From contig NW_022985464.1 of the NCBI RefSeq assembly GCF_010093595.1, forward strand, positions 218,470 to 282,469: DNA of 64,000 bases, given 5' to 3'. Below, piece after piece: positions 33,372 to 45,705 of the stretch. Origin of the DNA: Mytilinidion resinicola. Taxonomy: Eukaryota; Ascomycota; Dothideomycetes; Mytilinidiales; Mytilinidiaceae. A program made the position numbers and the translations under genes. The first letter of the stretch is position 1, and the number at the start of each line of letters is the position of its first letter. The notes under the pieces were generated by a model that saw nothing but the letters and a program-made list of their open reading frames with translations, was not told where the DNA came from and did no database searches.

Positions 33372-34884
33372 AAGACCCATATGGGTTGGGATGCCACATT
33401 ACATGATACTGCTTGGGGTACACCTATGGGCTTTTCAAATCCAAGGGATTATGTAAAGGTCGATGCAGTGGGAATCAGGCTACCTTTTGCCTGACTGCAG
33501 GCTAGCTAGCTGCGCTACTCCTCACAGTGGTGTCGAGCGAGCAAGAGTGAGAGCCGTGCAGTGGCACATTCGTGTGCCCAAACTTATGACCTAGCCTAAT
33601 TTCCACTGTCTTGACCTTTAAGTTGTATTTGGAGCTTGGAAAGCCCGTTGGGGCGCTCCAGGCCGTTACAAAGAGTACCCAAACTCAAATTCTATCGGTG
33701 CAATAGGTAGGCTCTCAAGGGTTCAAGAACCGCCTTCATCAACAAGTCCCAGTCGTACTAGCCCCTGTATCTTTGAAATACAAACTACGACAGTGCTGTG
33801 ATATACGCAAGCTACCACTTCCTTACGCCTTCTCGCATATCAACATGCCACATCAGCCAGGTAAAACCACATGACCACCACGTGAACCTCATCTTGGCGC
33901 TCTGGAGTCCTATAAATCTCACGACTGCAACCGAACGTGTCTTTCTTCCGGAAGGGATTGGTTTCTCTCTCGGGAAAACCATCAAGACAAAGATATCATG
34001 TCGGTGTTGGGTTCTGGCCAAAACTCAATTACCGAACAAATCATGGGGGAGGTTGAGGCTGAGAGGTGTCCAAAATCTGCCCATCCAGAATTACATGGTT
34101 GTCGTGGGGTTCTGGTGTAAAATCATGGATTGCAGCCTTCTATGGGGCTGGGAGGGAGAGCTGGGAGGTGTTCAAAACGTCGTCGAACCTGACTCAAGAC
34201 CCTGGCAACAAAACGGCGAGAGCATACAGGCAATGGAGTGGCAGAGGAGCTGGGAATTGTCTAAACATTGCCCCCGTCGATCGTCGATGGAGTTGGTGGG
34301 AGTGGTTGTGTTGGGCGGCACTTTCAAATATGAAGATGCAGACCATTATCTTCGAATCATGCCAATCACAATGGCATCGAGAGGACTATGATAGAAAGGC
34401 TTTTAAAGAGGTCGGAGTTGGTAGCTTGTTCAAGAAATAGTGAAGAGTATTAACATGGTCTGTGATGCTCAGTGGAGGAATCATGAGTGTGCACCCGCTC
34501 ACACGCAGCCTTCCGAACACTTTTAACCCCAAGGGACGGTTGATCCACTAGGACATGAAATATTCAGTCGAAAGATGTTGATCTACCGCTGGTCGCCCAC
34601 CATGCCCCATTGTACTAAATTGAAAGCCCTGAGAAGCCCTTTATACCTCTCCCATAGCTCAAATGATGCCGATATCATGTTATATCTCTCCCGGGGTTCG
34701 TTGGTTTCTTGTAGATTTTTCTCGTATGCATATACGCATAATTCCAGCACCTATGTTTGGCAGCCCATCATAGTACTTGCGCAAAGTCATTCCCATCAAA
34801 TGATTCCCTCATCCCCAGCGCCGGAGCTATGCATAACCTCGATCAAACGGACAACTCAAACAACATGAAGTGGCAAAAGACAGC
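33372..34884. other. Intergenic, 1.5 kb, with one MITE
   Basis: The MITE copy lies at 33382-33584. Beyond it, overlapping plus-strand frames at 33798-34440 are rich in Trp and Gly but show no domain, no clear intron structure and no signal peptide, so no gene is called. The right part is the 3' flank of SRP54. Confidence 0.4.
33382..33584 (-). mobile_element. MITE copy 2 (mariner-like ends)
   Basis: 203 bp, in reverse orientation relative to the copy at 49002-49197. Its right end GTGTGCCCAAACT followed by TA (33585-33586) mirrors the start of the 49-kb copy (TA then AGTTTGGGCACAC). Shared internal blocks include GCAAAAGGTAGCCTGATTCC versus TCAAAAGGTAATCTAATATC, and GTACACC...ACCCCAAGCAGT. 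The left end (TA|TGGGTTGGGATGCC) is more diverged. TA at both edges fits a Tc1-mariner origin. Confidence 0.75.
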
Positions 34885-36621
<1,737 letters not shown>

Positions 36622-36826
36622 CTTAGCACAGTGTGGTGTAGATATATGGGCGATAGAGGTCCTTTTGGTGGTGTATCTAAGTTCGGGGGTGTGTTTGTGG
36701 GATGTTGGTGAAGATGCGATGCGATGCGGGGAGTCGGAGGAGGTCCAAGCGCCGAATTTTGACGTCTCTTCGATTTTCTCTTCGAAAAGTTTCAACCTAC
36801 AATCGAAAACAAATAATTCACACAAA
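36622..36826. promoter_or_regulatory. Shared bidirectional promoter of SRP54 and RRP15
   Basis: Only 205 bp separate the start codons of two divergently transcribed growth-related genes, protein targeting and ribosome maturation. Both promoters and both 5' leaders must lie here. No specific factor site was identified. Confidence 0.6.
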
Positions 36827-37762
36827 ATGCCTTCAACAACGCTCAAACGACGATGGACCGAAGACGGCATGCGCGGGAGGACGCCCAAGAAGCCAAAGAA
36901 AGTAAAGCGCCAGCTCGAATACCACAGCTCCAGCTCAGAAGATGAAGGCGACGCCAATTCCGACGACGAAGTCGCAAAACCCTCAGAAGTATCAGACGTA
37001 AACTCCATCCCACAATCGGCAACTCGAAAGCCAAAGCCTATACTCAAAGCAACCGACGCACCGCCTGCCACCGCTCCACTCGACCAAGAAGAGGAAGTAG
37101 TCTCAGATGAAGACCTCGAAGGCTCAATCCCCTCCTCCGCCTCAGAAGCCGATCTCGACGACCTCGACCTCAACGACTCCTTCGACGAAGAAGAACAAAA
37201 TGCCGACTCCGAAAATGCCTCGGGCTCTGATGATGGAGAAGACGACGGGGTAGCTCGTCCTCAGAAGCAAAAATCTAAACGCAACGACCCCTCCGCCTTC
37301 GCAAATTCCATGTCCCATATTCTCTCCTCAAAACTCAGTCACGCCAAGCGTGCCGATCCACTCCTCTCCCGCTCCGCCACAGCGGCTGAGACGTCCCGAT
37401 CGCTCACTGAGTCCCGGCTAGAAGCGAAAGCGCGGTCGAAGCTGCGCGAGGAGAAGCGGGTCGCTAAGGAGAAGGGTAGGATAAAGGACGTCCTGGGTGT
37501 GAGTGCGGTAGACGTAGACACGGGCAAGGTGTTGGAGGAGGACAAGAGGTTGATGAAGACAGCGCAGAGGGGTGTGATCCATATGTTCAATGCGTTTAGA
37601 GCGGCACAGGTGAAGGGTGAGGAGGCGGCGAAGAGTGCGCAGAAAGAGGGTGTAGTCGGAATGTCGAAGAGAGAGGAAAGGGTGAGCGAGATGTCGAAGC
37701 AGGGCTTTTTGGATATGATTGCGGGAGGTGGGAAGAAGAAGGAGCAAAGTGTGGAGGTTTGA
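36827..37762 (+). CDS. RRP15: Rrp15-type ribosomal RNA processing protein
   Basis: Single-exon, 311 aa. Rrp15 is a nucleolar factor of pre-60S particles needed for ITS1/27S pre-rRNA processing. The N-terminal half is basic then strongly acidic and disordered (EYHSSSSEDEGDANSDDEVA; DLEGSIPSSASEADLDDLDL). The conserved part starts at DPSAFANSMSHILSSKL, runs through KLREEKRVAKEKGRIKDV, and ends with LMKTAQRGVIHMFNAFRAAQ, the family core. Although the frame is open upstream to 36665, ATG 36827 (MPSTTLKRRWTEDG) is the natural start, since upstream sequence overlaps the SRP54 promoter. Confidence 0.9.
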   Translation: MPSTTLKRRWTEDGMRGRTPKKPKKVKRQLEYHSSSSEDEGDANSDDEVAKPSEVSDVNSIPQSATRKPKPILKATDAPPATAPLDQEEEVVSDEDLEGSIPSSASEADLDDLDLNDSFDEEEQNADSENASGSDDGEDDGVARPQKQKSKRNDPSAFANSMSHILSSKLSHAKRADPLLSRSATAAETSRSLTESRLEAKARSKLREEKRVAKEKGRIKDVLGVSAVDVDTGKVLEEDKRLMKTAQRGVIHMFNAFRAAQVKGEEAAKSAQKEGVVGMSKREERVSEMSKQGFLDMIAGGGKKKEQSVEV

Positions 37763-38203
37763 GATGAGAATAGTGAAAATGTCAAAGCGTTGGGAAGTTA
37801 GGCGTCGAAATAGGCTGGGAAAGCTGTTGGCCTTGCTGGACTAGCTGTCCATCGTAGCTCGTAGTTGATATGAAGTAGCTATGAAGTTCCTTTTGTCCTC
37901 CTAGAACTCTCGAAATGATCATGACTGCTGCCAATACTGGTCTCATATACTATTTAAGATTTCTGAGTGGCGTATACTGTTTCCATCCCTAATCGCTAGT
38001 ACATCTCCACGAAGAGTCCCACGTCATGCAGAAATGCCTAGGGTATGCCCAAAACTGCTAACCTGAAGTGACACCAACACCGTGCCCCTTCAAAACATGC
38101 CCTTTTCGAATGCTGTACACATCTACAACGCCATACCATGCACTAAATGCGCCAATCCAGAATCCTTGCCCAGCCCTATACCGTAATTACCGTATTCCAC
38201 TCC
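37763..38203. other. Convergent 3' region, 441 bp
   Basis: This lies between the stop codons of RRP15 (+) and the periplasmic-binding-like gene (-). No further gene is seen; it must hold both terminator regions. Confidence 0.4.
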
Positions 38204-39250
38204 TCATATCCATTTCACAGCCTCACTCCTCAGCATCCCCGCCATATCTCCCGCTGTAACCTCCTTCTCCAGCACGCCCGCTTTCCCCAACACCTCCACC
38301 GTCTTCTCCAACACACTCTTATCCACCCCCCTAACATCTTGCGCAAACCGCACCGTCTTAAGCCACTCCCTCGCATCCTCCTCCGAGTAATCCAGATTCG
38401 TATAGATATACTCGACCGCCTCCTCTTGATTCGACTCAAAGTGCCTGACACCCTTATTAATCGACTCCAACACCGCTGCAAGCTCCGACGTAACCTTCGA
38501 AGGCGACGACGGCGAAAGTAGCTTATCAGCGGCAACAATCTTCCACGAGCTCCACGGCGTATAGATCTCCCCAATCCGCCTAATCTCCCCATTATCATAG
38601 TACCGCTTCGACGTGAAATGCTCCCACATGAAGAAGTCCGCCGCGCCATCGTTAACACCCGCGCGGAGTTGCGCAAACGTATTCAGAGGCACAACCTCAA
38701 ACGGCGCTTCCCCTCTGTTTCCAGACCCAAGCCAGCCTTGTTGGTCCGCGAGCACGAAACCCATGACGTACGACCCACTACACTCAATGATCAGCCACAT
38801 ATCCTACACAATCGCGGATTCCAGGCCAAGAACCTACCTCCCAACCCGACTGACCCCCATCTTCTTCCCCCGCAGCCCCTCCACCCCATTAATCTCCCTC
38901 TCCGCACCCGTGCTTATCGCCCAGCAGAGCGGCGTCTCGACGTATGTCCCCACGACCTTGAATCCCGCGTCTTGCTGAGCGCTCTGCGCTTTCCCGAGCG
39001 CCGCGACCCAGCCCTCGGTCAGGCCGACGCCGATGTCGATCTCGCCGGCTTGCAGCGCTTGCACCATGTGGCCGGTGCCAGAGGGAAACGGCAGTAAGGA
39101 AGCGGGGAGGGCGTGGTGGGTAGAGGCGAAGTGGAGGGGGGTGGAGAAGTGTTCTGGGTTGGGCGTCAGCTACAGAATTGGTTGAATTGTGGGAGGTAGG
39201 GTTTAGGGGGCCGTACCAGGCACGAAGCCTATGCGGAGTTGCTCGGGCAT
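38204..39250 (-). CDS. Periplasmic-binding-protein-like (NMT1/SsuA-type) intracellular protein
   Basis: Three exons, 39217-39250, 38838-39153 and 38204-38777, with introns of 63 and 60 bp, give 307 aa. The fold is that of type-II substrate-binding proteins of bacterial ABC importers for sulfonates, nitrate or thiamine precursors. Visible landmarks: MPEQLRIGFVPEHFSTPLHF at the start, MVQALQAGEIDIGVGLTEGW, the GVSRVGSGSYVMGFVLADQQ block assembled across the second splice site, and NTFAQLRAGVNDGAADFFMW. There is no signal peptide and no transporter nearby, so in this fungus it probably acts as a soluble cytosolic protein, perhaps in binding or making a pyrimidine or sulfur compound. Substrate unknown. 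The two spliceosomal introns show it is a resident nuclear gene even if its origin is bacterial. Confidence 0.85.
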
Positions 39251-39821
39251 TGTTCTTGAGGTGGAGAAGGCGCGGTGGAGGAATGGGTGTGCGCGAGGGA
39301 GGGAGCGGGGGAGGAGGGTGCGGAGCATGTCTGAGGTATGCGGGTGGGTTGGTGGATGCTTGGGTTCAGGACCTATGGACTATGCGAGGGGTATATGGAC
39401 GTGGGAAGTGCATAGAGAGCGAAGGAATGAGGGACAAGGACAGGGAAAGAATTGGAAGATGTGTCGCTATGCAATTGAGTGGAGGATGGTGGATGGTGGG
39501 CGAGGCCATCAACGCAACCACGGGTGGTGGGTGGAGGGGTGGAAGCCAAGAGGGCGGAGCGGATATCGTCATTCTCCTCCTTATCAACGCGATGTCGGCC
39601 ATGTGGGCCTGTGGAGTGATACTGCGACATTTCATTTAATCAAGGTCGAGTCATCTTAGAATTGTTTAAAGAGTGTTCTGTTGAAGAAAAAGTAATGGAG
39701 TGGAATCTATACTACTGACACATAGAATCCTGATATAAATTTTCTCAAAGTCGTTATTCTCCATGTCAAATTGTCTCCAGATATATCTTCATCTTATAAT
39801 CAGAATTTCAGCATTTAAGCC
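39251..39821. other. Divergent promoter region, 571 bp
   Basis: It separates the start codons of the periplasmic-binding-like gene (-) and the monooxygenase gene (+). Frames at 39178-39659 on both strands show no recognisable product and are rejected as genes. Confidence 0.5.
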
Positions 39822-41420
39822 ATGGCTTCTACCTTTATCAATGCAAGATCTATTGCTATCATTGGCGGTGGCCCATCTGGATTAGTAGCCGCGAAGTATG
39901 TTCACAACCTCTCTCTTTTCAGCTTCACTAAAGCCAGTCAGGTACCTCTCGGCCGAGAAAGCATTCGACAAGATTGTTGAATTCGAGCAAAGAAGCTCAA
40001 CCGGCGGGATATGGAACTACACACCCGATGAGACCAACGAAGACATCTTCACCATTCCCCAGACCAGTCCAGCTGGAGGTATTGACAAACCCGTCTGGCG
40101 TCCTGCTAAGGGAAAAGAAAGCCTCAAAACCGGACACAATCACAGATCAGACGACAAAGTACCTTCATTCATATCTCCGCTCTATGAACGACTTGAGACC
40201 AACATCCCTCGTTCGCTCATGGGATTCTCAGACCTCAACTGGCCTCAAGACTCGCAGCTGTTCCCGAAGCACGAGACTGCATTAGGTTATATCCAGCAGT
40301 ACGGAGAAGACGTAAAACATCTTGTTCGAGTCGAGACTCAGGTCGTTGATGTTAGGCCCGCCACAGACAATAAATGGTTGGTCAAATCAGTCAATGTAAG
40401 GAGCAAGACTGAGCTTGAAGAAATCTACGACGGAGTTATTGTCGCAAATGGTCACTTTATCGTGCCCTTCGTTCCTGATATCGAGGGGTTGAAAGAGTGG
40501 AATGAAAAATATCCAGGTGTAGTATCACACTCCAAGTACTTTCGCAAACCAGATGTCTTCGCGGGAAAGGTGTGCTTCCTCTTTCCTTCTATTTCACAAT
40601 TTGAGCACCCACTGATACCCATCAGAAAACAATCGTCATCGGCAACTCCGCCTCCGGCCTCGACATCAGCTCCCAGATCGCTCCTCTTTGCACTCCGCCA
40701 CTCCTCTGGTCGCAAAAGGCCGCTCCCCACCTGCAACCCGCGCCCGACCCCAGCAAACTCGACCTCCCACCAATCGCAGCTTTCATCCCCGAGTCCCGTT
40801 CCGTCCGCTTCGAGAATGGGCGCGTAGAATCAGACATCGACGCTGTCGTCTTCTGCACGGGATACTTCTACTCGCTGCCCTTTTTGAGAAATGTTTCGCC
40901 GTCTCTGATCACCGATGGGAGCCATGTCGAACATACGTATAAGCATCTCTTCTACGCGCCAAACCCGACTCTTTCGCTCGTAGCACTGCCACAACGTGTT
41001 ATCCCCTTCCCAGTTGCTGAAGCGCAGAGCGCGGTGCTAGCACGCGTGTATGCTGGGCGCCTACCTTTACCTTCAACCGAAGAGATGCAGAAATGGGAGA
41101 ACGACCGGATCGCAGAGGTAGGAGCAGGGCGTGATTTCCACCTGCTACCGTTCCCGAAGGACGCAGAATATATCAACGAGCTCTCAAGGTGGGCATTAAG
41201 CGCGCCCGCGAAGGCAGGATTGGAGAATGGGGGACAGGGAAAGGTGCCACCCGTGTGGGGAAAGTGGGAATACTGGTGCAGGGACAATTTTGCGGCGATT
41301 CGGAGAGCCTTTGTAGCTAGGGGGGATGCGAGAGCGAGCGTGAGGACTTTGGAAGAGCTGGGTTTTGATTTCAAAGAATACTTGAGGGAGAAAGAGAGTG
41401 ATGAGAAGGCGCGTCTGTAG
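39822..41420 (+). CDS. Flavin-containing monooxygenase (FMO family)
   Basis: Three exons, 39822-39895, 39942-40569 and 40626-41420, with introns of 46 and 56 bp, give about 498 aa. FMOs oxidise nitrogen or sulfur atoms of small molecules with FAD, NADPH and O2. Motifs: FAD-binding IIGGGPSGL at residues 14-21; TGGIWNY after the first splice; the FMO signature region YPGVVSHSKYF; a second dinucleotide site VIGNSASGLD at the start of exon 3; and VVFCTGYFYSLPFL near the C-terminal third. The C-terminus is complete. No secondary-metabolism core enzyme lies nearby, so a general role in sulfur/nitrogen compound oxidation is as likely as a biosynthetic one. Confidence 0.93.
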
Positions 41421-41701
41421 CATTAGAGAATGTTTCGTGTGGAAATAGACAGTTGCTTTGTCCATAGAGCTGCATATAGACGTAGCAGTGCAACCTAAAC
41501 CATCCCCAGGAAGAATTTGTGGCATTTATCTCAAATCCTCGCCCTCGTCTGTCAGAGGTATCGCAAAATTTCGCCAGGACTCCGTAAAACGCCAATTTCA
41601 ACCGTTTGACCCCATTTTGATCTGGCTTTCCCTCAGATTACCCTCTCTCATCCAGCTCTCCAGATCTAGGTTCCGAGTGCATGCTTATCCTCTGCGTTTT
41701 A

Positions 41702-41917
41702 TCAGCAACTACTGCAAAACTCTTCCACGCCCATAGACTCACTCTGCTGCGTCATGAGCAGTCCATATCTCCTCTTCAGCGTGACTCGGTGGCGGGAGTA
41801 CTTGTCGTCGGGCGAGAAGCGCGCCGGGTGGGCAGACTTGGAGACCTCGCCTTTGATGACCTTCTTGAGGGTGTAGGCGCGTTTGCCCGAGGCGTCGAGG
41901 GTGTACATGAGATGCAT
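41702..41917 (-). CDS. NOP10: Nop10, H/ACA ribonucleoprotein subunit
   Basis: 71 aa. Nop10 is a small core protein of H/ACA snoRNPs that pseudouridylate rRNA, and binds Cbf5. The family is recognised from [20 protein letters not shown] then [20 protein letters not shown] and KRRYGLL. The C-terminal extension ([17 protein letters not shown]) is a little longer than usual. The zinc-binding cysteines of archaeal Nop10 are absent, as expected for eukaryotes. The sequence just before the ATG has a likely 52-bp 5'-UTR intron (41919-41970, donor GTACGC, acceptor TTCCAG), ending one base before the start codon. Confidence 0.93.
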   Translation of the reverse strand: MHLMYTLDASGKRAYTLKKVIKGEVSKSAHPARFSPDDKYSRHRVTLKRRYGLLMTQQSESMGVEEFCSSC

Positions 41918-41918
41918 G

Positions 41919-41970
41919 CTGGAACGAAATTAGGCTCTGTACTCAGTCAAGAGAGGGTGAAAGGGCGTAC
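41919..41970 (-). other. Probable 5'-UTR intron of NOP10
   Basis: On the minus strand this reads ACAG|GTACGCCC ... TGACTGAG ... TTCCAG|C-ATG. Donor, TGAC-type branch and pyrimidine-rich acceptor are all at normal spacing, and the intron ends one base before the start codon. Confidence 0.6.
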
Positions 41971-42235
41971 CTGTACGATTGTGGATGTCTGCTAGCTGAG
42001 GATACGATGGGTATAGAGGTGTAGTTGTGAGGTTGAAGCTCCCCCAGTCGTTGTGCGAGACCCCCGAAGTTTTCATTTTCTCCGCAGTACCAAAGCGCCC
42101 TATTGTTTAGCGCCGGGCGCAGACAAAGCCCTCAACGGGTCTAATCCAAAAGGCCACTCCACCGCATCGTCATCCCCGAACTCACCTCCACGGCTCTTTC
42201 TACCGTATTCGAAGTGCAAAAGCGAGACAATCAAC

Positions 42236-42774
42236 ATGGACGTCCTCGACCTACTCCTCCTCATCTTCTCCCTCTTCGCCGTTTCTTCCAACGCCCAATT
42301 CGGCTTCTTCGATCAAATGTTCAACGGCGGCGGGCAGCAGCAACAACACCAGCCGCAGAACGTGAGGAGCGACAGCCAGTGGTATCAGGAAAATTACAAT
42401 GCCGGTATGTTTTCTAGTCTAGTTCCACTTCAATCCCCCAAGAGCCAAACTCTATGCGATAAGCTCTATAAATTGTATCATTCCAAGCTAGTCTATGCTA
42501 GCTCTTGGAGTCTGCTACATAACATTTTTCTCACGCTTCGTTTGGGTTCGAAGACTTGAAACTTATGCTGATATATCGAATAGCTCATTGCTCGAACTAT
42601 CTATGCCCCGGAACTCTCTCCTGCGTACACTTCCCCCACCACTGCCCCTGCGCCTGGGACGTCGAGGACAAAGTCGAGCTCGGGGACGGGATCGCCATAT
42701 GCGCAAGCAAAGGCGGGTACAAGGAGGGCGAGACGGCGAGGAAGATCGAGTTGGCGCGGAAGGGGTTGCTATAA
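42236..42774 (+). CDS. LCL2: Long chronological lifespan protein 2 (Lcl2-like), secretory-pathway protein
   Basis: Two exons, 42236-42404 and 42584-42774, with a 179-bp intron, give 119 aa. Lcl2 proteins are short fungal secretory proteins; in yeast they are linked to lifespan and ER-associated degradation. A signal peptide is clear ([20 protein letters not shown]). It is followed by [13 protein letters not shown], a Gln-rich stretch, then after the splice the conserved Cys block: [34 protein letters not shown], and the C-terminal [20 protein letters not shown]. Divergent from NOP10 with about 320 bp between start codons. Confidence 0.92.
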
Positions 42775-43170
42775 AAACTTGCTGGGCTGAGAGGGAGTAG
42801 GGAATAGGGATGAAAAGATTTAATCGCGTTTTCGATTCAGAAGAATGGCGATCTAACAAAAAGCGCACAGAGTCTCGTCTTGGGCAGCCGCGCATTGTTC
42901 TGCCACTGCTTAGAGCGTTATGAAATAGATTAGTTTGTTGACGGAAACGGCGTTATGGGAAAGATGTATAAAGCAACATGAGCCTTCACACTTGCAAGGA
43001 ACGCTATTCAAGCCAACGCGTATGATTACGCGGATACGTCGCTCATTACCATTCAGCACTGCTGTATGCAACGCCAGAACCCCGATGCTAAGACGCCACC
43101 ATACCTAAGAGAAGAAAGCCCCCCTCCCCAATGAACTCCCAAAGACCCCAAGAACACCAAAGCTTTAGCC
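42775..43170. other. Convergent 3' region, 396 bp
   Basis: It lies between LCL2 (+) and the large coiled-coil gene (-). No supported gene or repeat. Confidence 0.4.
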
Positions 43171-45705
43171 CTAATTACCCTCACTTCTCCGCTGCCGCTG
43201 CCGCACATCATAATGATAGCGATAATATTGCACCTCATCCTTCTTCGCTCTCCCACACTCTTGCTTTCCCCATTCCCTCATCAGCACCTTTCCCATGAGC
43301 TCCCGCTCAGCTTGTAACTTCCCGAGGCGCTCTATCCACTTCCCATCCCTCGTCTCCATCGCGCTCTTCGTCTTCTCCCTCATCAGCGGCTTGAGCAGCG
43401 CCGCGAACCGCTCGTTCAGGTCCCCATTCGTGCCCAAGAATTCGTCTGTCCGGGCGTCCATGTCTGCCTTTAGGCTCTCTAGTTCCGCCTGTGCGGCTTG
43501 GGCTTCCGCCTTTGCAGCTTTGTTGGTGACGTTCTGCTTGCGGATGATTTCCCTCAACGTCTCAAGTTCTGACATAGCTTCTGTCGAGTAGACACCGTCG
43601 GGGTGGACTGCTTCTGAGCTCAGCTTCTCTGACCTAGCTTTCCCCCGCTGAGCTTCCGTCCGCAGCTGCTCCAATTCCACTTTCAGCGCTTTCGCCTCTT
43701 TCACCGCCTTCTTCTTCTCCGCCCGCTCGGTGTCGAGCATCACACCGACCTTGCGTACTGCTTCCTCAGCTTTGGTACGCATCTCAGAAAGCTGGGCCTT
43801 CTGACTCGAGGCCATCGAATCTCGCTCCGTCTGCGCGTTCTCAAGCATACGCTCGACATCCCTCTTGTGCATCTGCAACGTCTTGAGCTGCTCTTCGGAT
43901 TCGTGTGTAATGGTTTCTGTCTCGGCGCGAGCTTCTCGGAGACTCTCGCGCACGACTCTCGTGCCTTCATGTGCGCGCTGGATCTCCTTTCGTGCTGCAT
44001 CGGTCTCGGCACGGCTTTGGGTGAGGTCCTGCCGGAGTGTTGAGATTGTCTTTTCAAGGTCTGAGATGCGGGCTTGAGAATCGTTGACGCGTTTGTCCAT
44101 GCGTTCTTGTTCGGTGATGCTGCGCAGGATTTCTTGGTCTTTCGCCGAGACGTCTGCGCGAGAGGAATCGAGTTGATTTTGGAGACTCTGTAGACGGGAT
44201 TCCAGGAGTTTGGTCTTGGCCGCCTGGGTTTTTGATGATTCCTGTAGCGTGATGTAGTCGTTGGCTTCTAGGCGGGATTTGGTCGCGTCGTCTGTAGCAA
44301 GCTTGAGATCGCATATGAGCTTCTCGATCCTAGACTCTAGAGTCGTGATCTTTCCGTTCAATTCGACCCTTTCTCTGTCAAACTGAGACTTTTGCTCATC
44401 TATGACCTTAGCCATATCGGCCGAGGTTTCTTTCCTCGATTGGTCCAGCTCCTGTTGCAGTTCGGTGATTTGCTGGTCTCGAGCAAGCAGACTTTTGCTT
44501 ATCCGGTCCTTCTCTTCGTCGAGTGCCCTTAACTGACCCTCACATTCGCCTTTTAGATGTGTCTCCCTGCGGACGAATTCTTCTTCTTTAGCCATGGCAT
44601 ACGTCTCATTCTCATTTTTTAGCTTACGACGCCACGCCTCATTCACCTCTTCTACCTGTCTATCATTCTCCTTGACATGCTCAGATTTGAGGTCTTCTAT
44701 TCTCTTCTCATATTCCTCTCGTTGTGACTCGAGTCGAGTGTTCGTGTCCGCACTGGACGCTTTGACGCTCTGGTCCAACATCTCGTTGAGGTCTTTGAGC
44801 TCGTTGATTTCCTCGGATTTCTTGAAGATCTGCTTCCGAGTTGTGTCCAGCTCGGAACGTGTGTAGGTGAGGATCGTCTCGAGTTCGGTGATGCGCTTCT
44901 GAGCGGCTGATTCTTGGTCCTTGAGTCGCGTCTCTAGGTCCGCAATGTCTCGGAAGATTGATTCGTTGGTGGCGCTCTGTTCCTGCTCAGTTTGATAGTG
45001 CACCACAGTCTCCTGTGTAAGCTTCCTCGGTGTGTCGGTAGAGTCTTCGACCGTTGGCTGTAGTGAGCGGGTCTTCTGGGGAGCTGGTGAGGGTGAATGT
45101 GGGAGGGTCGCCTGGGGTCGTTGGCGGCGCAACGTCCCTGCCTTGTAATGTGGGGTCGACACAACGGCATCATCAATGTCCGTATCAGGCAGCGCATCCA
45201 AATAGCTCATGACTTTCTCATCCTGCTCCATGGTGCTCTCATCTAGATCTGTCGGTCTTTCGTCCTCGCCGCTGGTCGCTGGAGCGCGTAGTGTTGGTGA
45301 TCGTGAATCCACCTTTTCCGGCCCTTCATCGTTGTAGACATTCGAGATCGCCCGATCTCCCTCCGGAGTAACATCGTCCAAATCCTCCGTAGCCTCCTGC
45401 ACTATGACTCCTGGCTGTTTTGGGAGAAATGGAAGCGGTGTCTTCATCCAGTACTCCATGTTCAGCGTGAAGTCCTCCGGCCCATCAATGTCGTCGCTGC
45501 GTATGGTATCGAACTTTCCCAAACCATTGCCCTCGACGTCCGTTGTATCCAGTCCCGTAGAATCCGGCCCGCGCAACGCGTCGAAGTCCACTTCGTACTT
45601 CGTGGAGGTAGTAGATGGTGCGCGTCGGGATGCAGTCCGGGTGGGTGCGCGTCGCGTAGGACTCCGGCTTGGACTCCTCCCTGTAGAAGCGTGAGAGCGC
45701 GGCAT
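43171..45705 (-). CDS. Large coiled-coil protein, spindle-pole-body (SnaD/Cut12-like) candidate
   Basis: Single-exon, 844 aa. The N-terminus is basic and Ser/Thr/Arg-rich (SPSRSPTRRAPTRTASRRAP). Next comes a conserved-looking block around residues 60-95 (KFDTIRSDDIDGPEDFTLNM then EYWMKTPLPFLPKQPG). Residues about 245-790 are almost continuous heptad-type coiled coil rich in Glu, Lys, Arg, Leu and Ala. The tail contains LMGKVLMREWGKQECG and ends QYYRYHYDVRQRQR. The DGPEDFTLNMEYWM block and the REWG...YRY tail recall spindle pole body proteins of the SnaD/Cut12 type in filamentous fungi, which would place it at the nuclear envelope microtubule-organising centre. This is from memory of motifs, so it is a candidate only. 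Confidence 0.55.
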   Translation of the reverse strand: MPRSHASTGRSPSRSPTRRAPTRTASRRAPSTTSTKYEVDFDALRGPDSTGLDTTDVEGNGLGKFDTIRSDDIDGPEDFTLNMEYWMKTPLPFLPKQPGVIVQEATEDLDDVTPEGDRAISNVYNDEGPEKVDSRSPTLRAPATSGEDERPTDLDESTMEQDEKVMSYLDALPDTDIDDAVVSTPHYKAGTLRRQRPQATLPHSPSPAPQKTRSLQPTVEDSTDTPRKLTQETVVHYQTEQEQSATNESIFRDIADLETRLKDQESAAQKRITELETILTYTRSELDTTRKQIFKKSEEINELKDLNEMLDQSVKASSADTNTRLESQREEYEKRIEDLKSEHVKENDRQVEEVNEAWRRKLKNENETYAMAKEEEFVRRETHLKGECEGQLRALDEEKDRISKSLLARDQQITELQQELDQSRKETSADMAKVIDEQKSQFDRERVELNGKITTLESRIEKLICDLKLATDDATKSRLEANDYITLQESSKTQAAKTKLLESRLQSLQNQLDSSRADVSAKDQEILRSITEQERMDKRVNDSQARISDLEKTISTLRQDLTQSRAETDAARKEIQRAHEGTRVVRESLREARAETETITHESEEQLKTLQMHKRDVERMLENAQTERDSMASSQKAQLSEMRTKAEEAVRKVGVMLDTERAEKKKAVKEAKALKVELEQLRTEAQRGKARSEKLSSEAVHPDGVYSTEAMSELETLREIIRKQNVTNKAAKAEAQAAQAELESLKADMDARTDEFLGTNGDLNERFAALLKPLMREKTKSAMETRDGKWIERLGKLQAERELMGKVLMREWGKQECGRAKKDEVQYYRYHYDVRQRQRRSEGN

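Noticed and set aside
33798..34440. Overlapping 197- and 124-codon plus-strand frames rich in Trp
   Set aside because: No domain, signal peptide or intron logic; composition looks like chance open frame.
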